From positions 1,489,967 to 1,553,966 of the forward strand of contig MNCI01006793.1 of assembly GCA_015680685.1 (NCBI GenBank): a stretch of 64,000 bases of DNA. Direction: 5' to 3'. The stretch is from Gnetum montanum (taxonomy: Eukaryota > Streptophyta > Gnetopsida > Gnetales > Gnetaceae). A program made the position numbers and the translations under genes. Shown here piece by piece: positions 49,839-62,528 of this stretch (the first letter of the stretch is position 1; every line of letters begins with the position of its first letter). Below the pieces are notes generated by a model that saw only the letters and a program-made list of their open reading frames with translations, ran no database searches and had not been told where the DNA came from.

Positions 49839-51287
49839 TGTGACATCCAAAAACATCAGTGGCTGGAACACCAAGAGGTTACTAGGCATACAACCTAACC
49901 CGAAATCTGTGCGAGGGCCATGCTGGAGAAAATGGAAAAAAGGTGCCCTAAATGGTCTGGTTGATCAGACAAAGACTTATGTGGTGTCAAATAACCTTTT
50001 GCAAGAAGTAACTTTGAAACATAACACACGATGGTTGAAATGAAAGAAAACATGGGATGCATAATAGTAGAAACATATCAAAGCATGTAACCAAGATAGT
50101 AGACATGATCAAACACTTGATAATGCAAAGTAAATGTTGTAATAAGACAAAAAGAGAGTTTGAGTAAGAAGATGCACCACCCCAAAAGATGGGGCATAGC
50201 TAATTCACAAAGGTATACATAGTGTACAATAGGCATAGTGGGAGTGCCTTCACAGCCTTGGTGGTGTTAGGCCGTGAAGTCTGGTGCTCACTATGTTGAA
50301 CTGTGCCTACTAGGCTGGTAGCCATGGTGTACCATGTGCTATTCTATGGGGCTGTAATGGGATTGTAGTGTACTACGTGGTGTAGTTATGCCTCTTTGTT
50401 GGTGTGGTGTGCTCTGGGTCTTGTTCACCCATGGAGCTAAGTGTCAGGATGCCAAAATGCCAAATGCCAAATGGAAGTGCCAACTGCCTCCTTAGTGAAA
50501 AATGAAAGCCAACCCTCTTCCTCCTCCCTTCTACCTTTTTGAAAAGAGGGCATAGGGGTATTTGTAGGGCTAGGGTTAGCCTAAAATGTGGATCAGATGC
50601 CATGTGGTAGTGTAGTGGGTGGGACCACACTCATCTACTACGCTCATCCCGTCTTACGCGCAAGACATGGGATGTTGGTTGCTACTGTCTACTGCACTTG
50701 TCTCATGTCACGCACAATACATGGGATGTTGGTTGCTACTATCTACTGCACTCGTCCTATGTCATGTGTGAAACACAAGATGCTAGTTGCTACTTTCTAT
50801 TGTGCCTGTCCATTGTCTACTGTCAACTACCCATGTCTACTGCAGGTGACAAGGTGCTACGCTGCGCTATGCTACATAGTGTCACAGGGTGCTATGCTAC
50901 GCTACGCTATGTAGCATAACAAGGTGCTATGCTACGCAACGTAACAGGGTGCTACGCTGCAGTAGACATGGTTCTACACTACGCTACGCTATGCAACATA
51001 ATTGGGTGCTACGCTATAGTAGATATGGTGTTACGCTACACTACACTACACAACATAACTAGGTGCTACGCTACAATAGACATGGTGCTACACTACGCAG
51101 CATAACAGGGTGACATGTGAATCTATAGAAAGTTCCAACATTCTAACACTTGGAAAATTTTTGCAAATTTGGCAATTGGAGCTGACTACACTCAACACTT
51201 GGAAAAATATGGGCAAAGGGCCACCATTTTGACACTTAGCCATATTTGTAGTCATGATGCTGAGACCTGAAATTTTGTGGTGTTTTA
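49839..51287 (-). mobile_element. Element B 5' LTR (1449 bp)
   Basis: Homologous to 42473-43833 along its whole length. The minus-strand start is TAAAACACC, so the canonical TG has changed to TA. It is longer than its partner by 88 bp, largely in the array of GCTACGCTAT-type words (50850-51110). Confidence 0.85.
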
Positions 51288-51402
51288 CACTTCCTAAAGG
51301 GCTAGTGTACTAGAAATGATAAAGTACATAAAGTTCAACCAAGTTATGTGTGAACGCTTCATGATTCATATGGGTGGGTGTAGGGGTACTTCGTCACTCA
51401 TC
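51288..51402 (+). mobile_element. Athila-like LTR, right part
   Basis: Continues the LTR split at 42472 and ends with CACTCATC, matching the LTR end at 28010. No PBS follows, so this is probably a 3' LTR or a solo LTR. Confidence 0.8.
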
Positions 51403-51879
51403 GGATGTGTTTCCCATATGCTAAGTCTTCTCTAGAATTTTTCTAAGGAATGGTCATTTCTTGGGTTGAGAGTCATAAGTAATCTTCTTCTCATGTGTAT
51501 TGACTACCCTTGAAGCACTTTTTAACTAAGGTTGCAATGGCAAGTTTCCTTGCATAACAAGAGGTGGCTCTAGTGGAATAGGACTAAATTTTTGAGTAGA
51601 AGGTCTAGTTGTTGGTGGATGCATGCAAAAGTTGGAATCAATCCTTCACAATGTCAATCTATGGTATTATGCTAAATAGTACTATGAAGTTTGAATAGTT
51701 TCATGATCAGGTGAGACTATATACTAAACATAGTATCCATAGGGTTCAAGTTTTTAATATGGATACTGTTGGCACAGTGGTGGCATGATCCATAATTGCA
51801 GCTACTACAACTACTCATGGTACTACTCCTACAGTTGCAGAAAGGTTTTACTAGGATAGTACTTTGGTTAAGATTGCTA
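51403..51879. other. Noncoding junction region
   Basis: No gene recognised. It lies between the end of a plus-strand LTR and the tail of the minus-strand gag of element E. Confidence 0.4.
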
Positions 51880-53800
51880 TTTGTAGTTACCCTAAGGATA
51901 AGGTAACTATTTGGACATTTTTTTTTTGAACAAATTGTGGGTTAAGTGTGTATGCCCTAGTTTCTTGTAGATGTAGCATGATTGGACAACATTCCTTAGG
52001 ATGATCATATTGGTACATGGTGCAACCTTCATCATCTATGGAGTTGATGTCTGAGTGCCTAACTACTGAAGAAACTTTGTCAGTTTGTCCAAATTCCCTC
52101 TTCTTCTTTATATCTCTACCTCTGTTAAGTGCTTTTTCAACTTTCTTCTCCACTATCTTTAATGTTGTTGTACATCATTCATCTACCAAATCCCACATTT
52201 TCACTACCTGTGTTACTACATTAGTAATAAATTGTTGAATTGGTAATGTCTCTTTCCTACTGACCTGGTCCAAGGTTTCTTCCTCTTGGGTATCACACAC
52301 CCATGCATATCTTTTCTAGATTAATGAATCCTTGTTGTATTCTTCAGTTGAATCCATTTTTCCAAGTTCTCCTTCTCTTTTTACCACTTGATTAATGAGT
52401 TTGTGAACCTAATGTGTAGTTAATTCTAATAGTCTTCCTTAGGAATAAACCCCAAGGGTCTCTCTTATTTTGCTTCTCAGCCCATCTGGCATATATGTAA
52501 TAATGAATAGTATCTACTCATTGCTACATCAAGGGTCTTGTTAGTTCCTTTTTTCGAGCTCTGGATTTGTTTTCTTAGATTTGACACTTGTGAATAGGTT
52601 TGATATTTATCATTAAGGATTTCAAGCATTGTACCCCAACGTCTGATGGACTTAGTTTTTAGTGACATGTAACAATTTTCCAATTCCTTCACCTTAATTT
52701 TTTCCAGTCATTCTCTATGTTTTGAAGGGCACAGGCATCATGAAATGCTTGAATGTGGTGCTTAGGATTAGCGACGTAACCTCCTTCAAATCAGGTCATG
52801 TTATTCATATCTAGCTATTTGATTTGGATGTATCTCATGTGCCTAGTTGGTATGTAGACCACTTTCTGAATGTTGATCATGCTCTAGGTTTTCATAAGGG
52901 GTTCATCATCATGATTACGTTCATAGGCTCTATGGTAGCGGTAACCCCTTCTATGCTCATGCCTCTCTTGATCCTCTCTTCTCTCTATGTGCCTTCTTCT
53001 TTCATACTCCTCATCTTCTAAATTAGAATACCTTGAGTATCAATCATGGTGACCATGAGCTTGTTTCTTTTTCCTATCAAAGTATTGGTACTTGTACTAT
53101 ATTCTATCATAGTTCTTTAATAAGCGTTTTGAAGCAAAGGAGGAAGTAGGAGAATAGTGTTAGTTGGTTCTCCTTTCATGACTCTTGTAAGTTTCCTTGT
53201 AAGACTTAGTAGGATTCCTTGTCTTAGAGTCCTACTTGTATCTTGAGTCAGTAGCCTCCCATTTGTATGTCTCTACCAAAGTAAAGTGAAGTTGGGCTCT
53301 AATAAGTAACTCGAGTCTAATGATAGGTGTATTTGATGGCTCCTCATGGTTCTAGTGGAGTTGTTCCATGAACTAATCAGCATCAAGCTATTCTATGATA
53401 ATAGATGTGTTGGCTTGCTTCTCTTTGGTATGAACATGTTTGACCTCCATGGGAGCATCTCTCTTTATCTACTTCTTTATGCATTCATAATATCTAGTCA
53501 TGTGTTAAGTCACATGATACCCTTATTAAATTTGGTCCAAGTGCATTCCCCTTAGAGTAGTTTGTAGCATGTTTAGTGTTGCACGTTCAGGAGGTAGGAC
53601 TATGTTGTCTTGCATGTCTCTCCACCTCATTTTTTTGTCCTGATGGAATATGAAGGTAAATTCTAGATGGTATTGATCAATGTGAGTGTAAGTAATACAT
53701 GTCTACATTGACATTCCCAATCTTCTTCATTAGCAATTCAATTACTACTCCTTCTCATTTCCTTTGCAAGTGATAGTTGATCATTATGTGAAGCCATGTT
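51880..53800 (-). pseudogene. Element E: Athila-like gag (decayed)
   Basis: Minus strand, N to C: MASHNDQLSLAKEMRRSNN (about 53800), an Arg/Glu-rich stretch (DEEYERRRHIERRED, about 53010), then the gag core: HIQAFHDACALQNIENDWKK, SLKTKSIRRWGTMLEILN, YQTYSQVSNLRKQI and DVAMSRYYSLLHICQ. A C-terminal block CTMYQYDHPKECCPIMLHLQ ends with AYTLNPQF. Each block has a counterpart in the gag at 28162-30480. Stops are frequent. No pol follows on this strand before 51402. Confidence 0.78.
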
Positions 53801-53920
53801 ATTATTTTTTTAACAGTTTTTATTAAGTGTGCTTTATATTAAGGTTGTAAAGATTAAAGATAGGTTCTAATACAAAAAAATTGGAAAGTTAATTACTTAG
53901 TATAACATTGACTTATCCTT

Positions 53921-53934
53921 GACAACAATGCCAA
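53921..53934 (-). promoter_or_regulatory. Element E primer-binding site
   Basis: TTGGCATTGTTGTC on the minus strand, directly after the LTR end TAATCA. It is equivalent to the site at 28011. Confidence 0.65.
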
Positions 53935-54900
53935 TGATTAGTGGTGGAGTATCCAACACCCAACCATACAAGATACAAGTGTTCACACCTAGTCGAACTT
54001 CATAGATAAGGCAATGTGATTATACCAGTAATTGATTAGCATTCACGATCATTTTCTTCCCACATGAGTTAGTAAAATCAATGCGTATGGTTTAACTCAT
54101 GGTGAGGTATATGATATTGATGTTGAATTGGCCATTAGACTCCTAGTAAACATGAAGTGAAAGTAATGGTTTCTAAATCTAAGTGATAATAAAATAAATC
54201 TAAACTAGCCTATGTTATGAGCAGCTAGTCTTGATCTTTTGGTCACACCTTGGACTTCATGTTGCTACTACTGGGATTGCCAAGTACCACACTACTAGGC
54301 ATACCAAGTGATAGTACTACTAGGTTACCAAGTAGTTACACATACATGCTCAAGATGAATCATATACATTCTACTTAACAACATTAACAGTAAATTGCAA
54401 GTAAATGTAAACATTAACTATGAAAATAATAAATAGCAAACTAATTGAAAATAGAAATAAAACTAAGTGTTGCTATAATGATGTAGAGGAATCTAGATCT
54501 TTATTACTGTGCATGTAATGTATCCAAGTACATCACACTCAAATAAAGATTCCATTCAATTACAAAACATCACACTGTAGTCACACATTCCTAAGTACTG
54601 AATTCAAGAAAACAAACTAAAAGAGTTCTATTACTATGCTATCAAATCTACTATGTATCCATGTGCCTAAGTGTTGTTTATATAGGCTTGCATGCACCCC
54701 ATGATATCATTTATATGATAATGTATCTACAACATTGTAGATACGATATCATAACTATGATATCATTGGATTTATCATTCAGCATAGGGCATAGTCCACC
54801 AAAATTGATATAAGGCATAACACTAGTGTACAGACAAGGGTGAACTATCTCTACTACACTGACTGAGATTATGAGAAAGAAACCTATGGTTGAGCATGAA
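53935..54900 (-). mobile_element. Element E 5' LTR (Athila-like)
   Basis: The minus strand has the family R-U5 block (AATAAAGATC, TCTTTATTTGAGTG), a reversed TATATAAA at 54677-54684, and U3 with GATATC repeats. It includes a 10-bp-arm inverted repeat at 54723-54744. The right boundary is approximate. Confidence 0.7.
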
Positions 54901-55841
54901 AGTTGATATAATAACATATAACATGTTGGTTAGAAACCTGATGTGGTTAATTGACATGGTGGTTAAGGAGAACGGCCTTGAGAATAACAAATAATGCATT
55001 AAATTCCATAAGTAGCATCTACCTACAAGTCATCCTCCATAATTACTAAATAATTTCACCATACTAAAATATGTCATATTATAGCTAATTAAATTTGATT
55101 GTTCAACTTCAATGGTAAAAGATAGCTTCTCAACAACAATGCATAAATATGTTAGTACTTTATTCTCTTTCAATGGAGTTGTCGTGTTAAGACATTGATT
55201 TGTTTTTGATTTAAACAAATATAAATACATTTTGGAAAACATAAAGGGCCATCATTTGAAATAATAGTAACTTGTTTCTTAAGTTATCAGACCTAGGTTT
55301 AAACCTAACTGCAACCACCCAAAGAGGTTAGTATTTCATTCATCTATAGGTTTGCTAGGATTGCACATTGAACCCTAAGTGATAAACCTTTTTCTGCTCT
55401 AGAAAAATATAAAATTAAAAGAAGTAATTACAAAGATTAAGTTGACTCTAAACTCCACTAAAAAAAAGACTTTTTCTCTTTGCAAATAATTTATTTCCAA
55501 ACAACACAAATTCTACAAAACATATAAACTTTCAAGCAAATAGTAACTTAAATTTATAAAGCAAATGGAACTTAATTATTTAATTTTATAAATACAAGCA
55601 ATAGTCCTTTTAAGCATTTTAATAGCACAAAATTCTAATCTCATCTAGAATCAATTAAATGCCTAGTGCTAAATAAATTTAAGACAAATTTTCTAAAATT
55701 GCAAAACATCTATATCTTATCCTACTTCAAGTAAAGACATATAGATTAATGATGAAAAGTACTAAACTTAGAAAAGGTTAAAGACGTCTTTAATGAGATA
55801 TGCATATGTGTGTTAATGAATCATCAAATGGCTAGGATATC
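54901..55841. other. Noncoding AT-rich DNA between opposed LTRs
   Basis: No coding frame recognised. A short stretch at 55255-55320 has a polymerase III box-B-like word (GGTTTAAACC) after a TAGTAACTTG word, so it could be a decayed tRNA-derived SINE. Confidence 0.4.
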
Positions 55842-56780
55842 ACTGATGGGATATTGTTGATGCTATATCGCATCTATTTGACAAAAAGTCAATTTTTGTC
55901 CACCAATGATATTGTAACTATGATATCATATCTACTATGTCATATATTTGATATCAAGGCACAAGCTATGTCATTGTAGATTTGATATTGTGGGATGTTT
56001 GTAGCCTATAAATACAACACTTGGGTGCATAGATCCAAGGAACTTTCATTCCACATTTAGGTAGATTCTTGTAGTTTCATTTCGTAGTTTTAACGATAAA
56101 GTGAATGCACGTAGTGTGGTGTTGAGCAGTTGTATTGGAGCTTTATTTGAGTGAAGTGTACTTGGGCATAGTTCATGTTTGGAAATAAAGATTGAGATTG
56201 CTTTCCATCATTTCAGCATCCACTTAGGTTTACTATTTTACTTAGCATAGCTTTTACTATTTTCTTAGTTTAATCATTTACATTTCCAAGTATTTTAGTT
56301 CACTTGTTTATTAGTAAAGCACAATGAGTACAACTAGTTTTAATCATTTAAGTGTAATTTTTTGGTAATCCCAATAGTGTTATAGCTTAGTTTTCTCAAT
56401 AGCATAATGCTTGGTAACCCATTAATGATTACATGAGCCCAAGATGTGTAGGGTAAGCTAGGACTAGATGCTTATCACTCTAGACTAGAGTAGATTTACA
56501 TTACTATCATTACTTAGACTTAGGATTGAATTTCATTCCCAGTTATGTTTATTGATAGGAGTTTAGGGCCTAACAACATCGATTATCATATGCCTCACTT
56601 TGGACTAAACCATACATGACAAAGCTACCACTAGTCCAAGCGGGAAGACAACATCTTGTGATCAATGCTTAACAATCTAGATGCCACAACTAGTCTCATC
56701 CATGAAATTCAACCAGATCGTGCCTTAACGCTTGTGATTTGTATGGTTGGGCATAGGGGTACCTGCTACTCATCATATCT
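55842..56780 (+). mobile_element. Athila-like LTR, plus strand
   Basis: TATAAATA is at 56007-56014. U3 contains GATATCATATCT and GATATTG words like those at 520-640 and 54700-54790. R-U5 shares GGAGCTTTATTTGAGTG and GGAAATAAAGATTGAG with the family. The end is CTCATCA at about 56780. No PBS follows it, so it is a 3' or solo LTR. The start is approximate. Confidence 0.7.
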
Positions 56781-56789
56781 ACAATTATA

Positions 56790-58639
56790 CTTGCATAAAG
56801 AATGTTTAGTAAAGTGAATATGAATTAAAGTGTAGTGTTTGAGGCATGATGGCTAAGAGAAGTTTAGCATAGCAGTTGTGACTTGAGAAGTGAAATATAG
56901 TGTAGTACTTCCAGCTAAGTAATTAAAAAGTGAAGCTTAATTTCTTAAATTATTTATATAATTAGAAGATTGTTAGTAGTTTTAAAATTTTAATTGGTCT
57001 AGGCCTACTCCTTATGAATTTTTTTCATAGCTTTTTTAAAATGCCCTTTATACCCTAATGATTTTTAAAATGTTATTAGAACCTAAATAACTTATAGCAA
57101 TAAGCATTGTTGTTTGTGAAATATTTCATTTTATCTTTGTCAACACTTTTTTTTTACCTTTTAAAAACTCTAATTCTAAATAAAATCATTAAATTTATTT
57201 TAAAGAATAATTTAAAATGCTATATAATAGGTTTGTGGAACCACTTACTGGAACTAAATAATACAAGTTTTTTCTTACAACATTCAAATTCTTAGCAAAT
57301 AGGCATTAGGTTCAATCCCTTTCTCTCAACATAGTAAATAATTAAATGAAATAAGATATATTTGAAAATAATGTAGATGTAAATGAAATAAGTATTATTT
57401 AATGTACCCAATAAAGGTTAAAAAAGAAGTCTTCCAATGTTCCACATCTTCATAGTATATTAGTTAACTGTAAGAGCTATTCAAGTATAGCACTATAGTA
57501 TGAAATAAATATTTTGGAAGTATTTGTTAGTTATAGCACAAAATCAATCAAGATTTGAATGAAATTTCATATCTCATTTATATGTCTAAAATAGTACAAA
57601 GTAGTTGTCCTCTTGATTCAACCACAAATGCAAATTTATAGGTGAATTATCTTCTCCATCTTCTTCTAAGTAGTAGAGTTGATTATTATTATTGCTATAT
57701 TTTAAATATTCTTATATATTGAGCATTGGTTGGGATGTTAGACATTGTCTTTTTCATATATTTTTAGGTCTTGAAAGTAAAAAGAAAATTTAATAAGCTA
57801 TCCTTGTATCTTAAAGTACTCTACCTACCTCTGTGTGACCTTATATGGATTTTTTTTTTTTAAAAAAACCCTATAACTCAACATTTCCTAGTGGAATTAA
57901 ACTTGTGACATGTGGTTTCATACTATTAAGCTAACACCTCATTATTATTACATCCCTCTAATTACTTCATCTATTGTGTTAGTGCATCATATTGAATTCC
58001 ATTATTATCCTATTTGTTCTAATCTTATCAACATAGAATGAATCATTCAACATAGAAATATCAGTATTAGAGAATCATTTACTCAAATTGTATCCTACCT
58101 GACATTTAACTTCATCATCCTTCTATATTACTTAATTTATCACATCATAATTAGTTTCAATTGCTTCTTAGACACCGAATTAAATTAGAATATCCAGCTA
58201 ATTTAAAAATTTGGTTTAATACTTGATGGAAAATTTGGATTATAACTTCTACCAAATTAAAATTCGAGGATTAATTGTGCTTCAATACATTTAGACAACT
58301 TGGTAACAAATTAGTTCTTATTTGCAATGGCATTCTTTGCAACATTCATGGGATTTCATTGAATGGATGTTTGTGTGGTGGACCCCTTCTTGTGGAAATA
58401 CTAGTACTTTAGCTGTATATGATTCTCACATGAAAAAGAATTAAATTTAATCATAAAGGAGTTCTACATATTGTAAATTTTTCTCTAATACAACCCCTTT
58501 AGTGCCATTAGAATGGAAATAATTCCAAGCTAAATTCAATTTAAATAAAACACATAAGGCCTCTTGTTAAACTTCACATGATAGGTGTTTAGTAGTTTTC
58601 TTGGAATCTTCTTCTTAAATCTCATCTTGTTTTTGGGAT
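56790..58639. other. AT-rich noncoding DNA
   Basis: Nothing recognised in six frames. A word like TTAGGTTCAATCCC (57285-57300) and a minus-strand pair of box-like words near 57893-57933 hint at SINE remnants but are too weak to call. Confidence 0.5.
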
Positions 58640-58942
58640 AATTGGGTTTGATTTGATGATGTTAAAATGGTTCATTTTTCTATTGCAAAAGGTTAGTAGT
58701 GATTTGATAGAGAGAAAGTTCTTTTTGACATTCTTAATCATACATAGAACACTCTAGTTATTGAAAATGATTGGATACAAAGATTTAAGAGCATATCGAA
58801 ACTTGGGATTCAGTAAAGTGCAATTTTTTGCTTGGTCTTTATTATATAGAGGCCTTCTTATTGGTCATCAATTATAACTTCTTGGTTTTGATAGTCCAGT
58901 TTGTCTAGTTTACTCTTACAATGACTCTATTAAACATGTTTA
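58640..58942 (+). pseudogene. Possible LINE pol C-terminus (zf-RVT-like), fragment
   Basis: Near 58820-58940 one frame reads FFAWSLLYRGLLIGHQL, a stop, LLGFDSPVCLVYSYNDSIKHVY. This follows the pattern of the zinc-binding region after plant LINE reverse transcriptases (F-x-W-x-L-L, then L-P-T-x-x-x-L, then C-x-x-C, then E-x-x-x-H-x-F). The second Cys is lost. It is cut by element C at 58943. Confidence 0.4.
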
Positions 58943-61083
58943 TGATGTCTGAAAATGTCGATGGTTGGAACTCTTAGAGGTTATCAGGCGTACAACCTAA
59001 CCCTAGATCCGTGAAAGGGCCGTGTTGGAGAAAATGGAAATGGGGTGCCTTGAATAATATGGTTGATTAGATAGGGACTTATGTGGTGTACAATAATTGT
59101 ATGCAAACAACAATTTTAAAAACATAACATGCTAAGGTTGAAATGAAAGAAAACAAGTGCACGATAATAGAAACACATCAAAGTATGTAATCATGAAAAT
59201 AAGCATGAACAAACACAAATATGTGACATGTATGTAATAGCAAAAAAAAAAAGGAATGATATTTTAGGTGAGAGAATGCACCACCCCAAAATCAGGAGAT
59301 CTGATCTTTGTTTAGTTGATGAAGGTGTACAACTGGTATGCAGTGCTGGACAAGCACAACTGACAATGAAACGGTATGGTCACAGCTCCTGGACTGTTGC
59401 CAATGGGGTGCCAACAAGAACTATTAAGTTGATGCTTGGTCAAGAGCTGCTATGCTAGGTTGAGGAAAGATCTGGGAAGTGTTATTGTTGGGATTTGCTG
59501 CTCATTCACCTTTAGTTCGCCAATCTCTTTGTCAAAGCTTACTACCAAAAGCCAATTGCTAAATTCAACCACCAAAAAGCCAATCCTTTAAACATTGTTT
59601 GTTGGGTTATTTATAGAGCCAAGAGTGGGAGAAAGGAATGGTTTGGATGCCACATATCTTGGGTCCCACATGGCATGAATCACAGATGTGCTACGCTGTA
59701 GTGTTATGCTAATGTGCTAGGCTGAGTGGAAAAATTCTAGAAGTGAACCCTACTAAGCTATGACCATACCATTCAGACTACATCTTCCCCTCTCTTGCGA
59801 GTAGGATCAAGTGTAGAGACAACTTCGGGGCTCAACAAGGGATGCAACAAGTAAAGAAAACTATTGATCTCAACTACCAAGGAGATGCTGGGGCAAAAAT
59901 GAACACTGAAGATGAGTCTTGAAGCTTCTGGAGATGTCCTGCTATCTCCTTTCATGTGTTACGCTACTTACGCTGCCCAGTGTAGCGGCATAGCATCAAT
60001 ACCCGCTTGCTACGTTGTGCTACACTGCGTAATGTAGCGCAGCATAGCAACCAATACTGGGAGAAATCTTGCTCGAAAACTAAAAATACCCATCTAGGGC
60101 CTAGCAAGGAAAACTATCTCAATAACCATCCATTACACTTTTCATGTTGAAGGAGCCTGAGACTTCCTGGTTTTGTCCCTAGGACACTTTTAGCCTCAAT
60201 GTTTTGGCTACGCTATGTAGCGTAGCACAACATAGTAGCTAATGTGACATGAATTCTATCTTAATCTACAATGCTTTGTCAAAAGACTTTGATTGGAACC
60301 CAAGGGGGAAGTGGGACAGGTAATGTTGAAGGTTGGAGCATGGCCCAGTGCAATCCTTTTGCTAGAGCAACTTGATTGATGACTATCACCCTGCTACACT
60401 GTGCTATGCTGTGTAGTGTAGCATAGTGTAGCACCCAATTTTTCTTGAATTTTTACTTACTCTACAAGTGTTCTATCGTGGAATCTCGATCATGTTCTGA
60501 GATGGTAGTGGAACAAGCATCTTCCATGGTTGAAGCATGGGCAACTATGAAGGTTTTGTCATATTAAGGCCCTACTACGCTATGTAGTGTAGCACTCAGA
60601 TTGAGGTGATTTTTGATGAAATTTTTCCTATTTACTTTGTGTCACAATGATCACACTTTAAGGATGAAGCGGAGCAAGTATCCTGGAGGGCCAAACATAT
60701 GCTAACTGCATATTCTATGTCTAATCAGTCACCACACAGCTTGCTACGCTATGTAGCGTAGTAGGTCTCACAATTAGAAAACTTGCTGAACTATTTAGTT
60801 CATCCTAAACACCTTCAACTACTCCTAGCTCAAGGAATTTGTCAAGCTGGAAAAGCTAGAAAGTGTAACAAGCTTGATAGCCTAGGAGATAGAAAATTTT
60901 TTGAACTACATGGTCCACTTTCAATGCTACTTTTGTGCAAACTGGCCTCATGACTAGGTGCTGCATTAACTATGCTACAGAGGGCGGCAGGTAGGCCTGG
61001 AAGTCCTAGGTGCTTATAGAGATCCTTGTCCAAATTTTGGGACTGTGCTGAGTCACAAGTGTCCCAAAATTGATGGTGTTTCA
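58943..61083 (-). mobile_element. Element C 3' LTR (2141 bp)
   Basis: On the minus strand it begins TGAAACACCATC and ends CAGACATCA. It is longer than the LTRs of A (1574) and B (1361/1449), mainly because of a ~180-bp tandem array in U3 (60008-60762). Confidence 0.83.
60008..60762. repeat. U3 tandem array with perfect 20-bp palindromes
   Basis: Five dyads at about 60008, 60207, 60393, 60573 and 60743, spaced 170-199 bp. The one at 60207-60226 is GCTACGCTATGTAGCGTAGC, with perfect 9-bp arms; 60743-60762 differs by one base. Between dyads a phrase with GGAACAAG and 'ggttgaagcatgg' recurs in diverged form. Confidence 0.8.
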
Positions 61084-62528
61084 ATGGCCCCTCTTTGTTG
61101 ACATCTGGAGGATTTTCCCCAGAGACATCAACAAAGAAAACAAAAAACCATGTTGAATGCGACACACATACCGTTTGTCCATGCCTACTTAGATGATTCT
61201 TTTCTATGCTTGGAAGTGCTATAAAAGCTAAGTATGATAGGGAAAGGGGACATGTTTGAGTTAGTTGGGCTAGGAAAAAGGAAAGATGCAAGATGTGTTA
61301 TCATGAAAGCTGTTGCCATAGTTTGATCCCTAATCAGAATGCTTATGAGGGAGTTAGCACACATGGGTGTCTTTCTCTTTGGGTCTTGACCTCTCACCAA
61401 AGTTCTTAGAGATGGTTGATCTATAGCTGAAATAATTGCAAAGAAGCTATCATGCCATTTGTTTTGGGTACTTGGCTATATCACCATTTTCATTCTTTTT
61501 TTTTTTTTTGCACAACCATGTTCATTTGAAGGCAACCTTATCGTCATTGTAGGTTAAGTGTTTTCTCCTCGGGATGAGTTGTGTTACATCCATATGGGGC
61601 TTTGACCAGTCTATAGAGGCTTCCCATAGGATGAGTTATGTTCCATCTATCATGGGCTTGACAGTTGGGCATGGGAGAGGGCTTTATGTGCATTGGAAAA
61701 GCTTGGGAGGAAAATGTCAGAAATTGTAAGTATAGAGAATGTAGATTAAGTTAGCTGGAGGGAGAATAGGATATGCACTCTGAAGTAGCTAGGCTGATCA
61801 AAGCAGGTACTTAGGAATAATGTAGTACCTTGTTCTTGTGGTGAAACACATTCATGAATGATGCCATCTTAGCTTTTATCCTGCAAACACAACAGAGAGA
61901 AAACCAGTGAAATAACCATCAAGGGAAGTGAGGGCAAAGTCCTACTTACTCGGGACATTGCTAGGGTGGTAGGTTCTATGCTTGATGCATGTGATGTCCA
62001 AAGCAGGAAGCCAGTGCAAGTTTTAATAGCGATTGGTTGGAAAGCTTGAATGGCATTGCTGAAAATGAGCACTAAAGAGGCTAGGAGCACTAGTTATGCA
62101 AGTGCTCAGGAATCCCCGTCAATAGCAAGAGTCACAAAATCCAACTGTAAGGTGAGAAGCCTAATAGCTGAATGCCTTTTTAGACTCTGGTGATGGTGAG
62201 GGTTGGAGGATGCCAAGATTGCAACTACACCATAGTTCTTTTGGGACTCTAGCAAGGAGTGATTATGATGGGAGCTATGACCAAATTGATTGGTAATGGT
62301 GCCAATAGCTTTGAAAGGTCAACAAGATGCCATATGGCATCTCTAGAAGATCAGCAAGATGCTAGGGATGGTGATGCTACATGTGTCCTAGAGGGTTTTT
62401 TCTTGGCAACATTAACTTCATTCTGGAATTGCAATGTCCCATCCCATGTTGCCTAGGAAGCTCGAAGATATGCACGCTTGCTTGTTCACAAGGTCACATG
62501 TGTGAGTTGGGAAGTGTTGCACTGCAAA
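61084..62528 (-). other. Element C polypurine tract and 3' UTR
   Basis: AACAAAGAGGGGCCAT on the minus strand abuts the LTR. The remaining noncoding DNA parallels element B 43834-44978, including a T-run (61499-61509) and GGATGAG...GTTACATCCA phrases. A 149-codon minus frame (60842-61291) spans LTR and UTR and shows no family resemblance. Confidence 0.7.

Larger units (their letters stand above)
42473..51287 (-). mobile_element. Element B: Tat-lineage element lacking RT, RNase H and integrase
   Basis: It has two LTRs, a polypurine tract, gag, PR and short arrays, all in minus orientation, and is flanked by a 5-bp duplication (TACTT/CACTT). In element A the RT-IN region takes up over 3 kb; here only about 160 bp (45163-45321) separates the post-PR array from the post-IN array. 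B is therefore a nonautonomous gag-PR derivative that inserted into the Athila-like LTR. Confidence 0.85.

Noticed and set aside
55255-55330. SINE with box B GGTTTAAACC
   Set aside because: The box resembles GGTTCRANTCC only partly and no tail or target duplication was found. Kept as a hint only.
57865-57945. Minus-strand tRNA-derived SINE
   Set aside because: A-box-like TAGCTTAATAGTA and B-box-like AGTTTAATTCC occur, but they are only ~17 bp apart, too close for a standard tRNA-type promoter.
60842-61291. 149-codon minus ORF
   Set aside because: It spans the LTR, polypurine tract and UTR of element C and has no recognisable domain.
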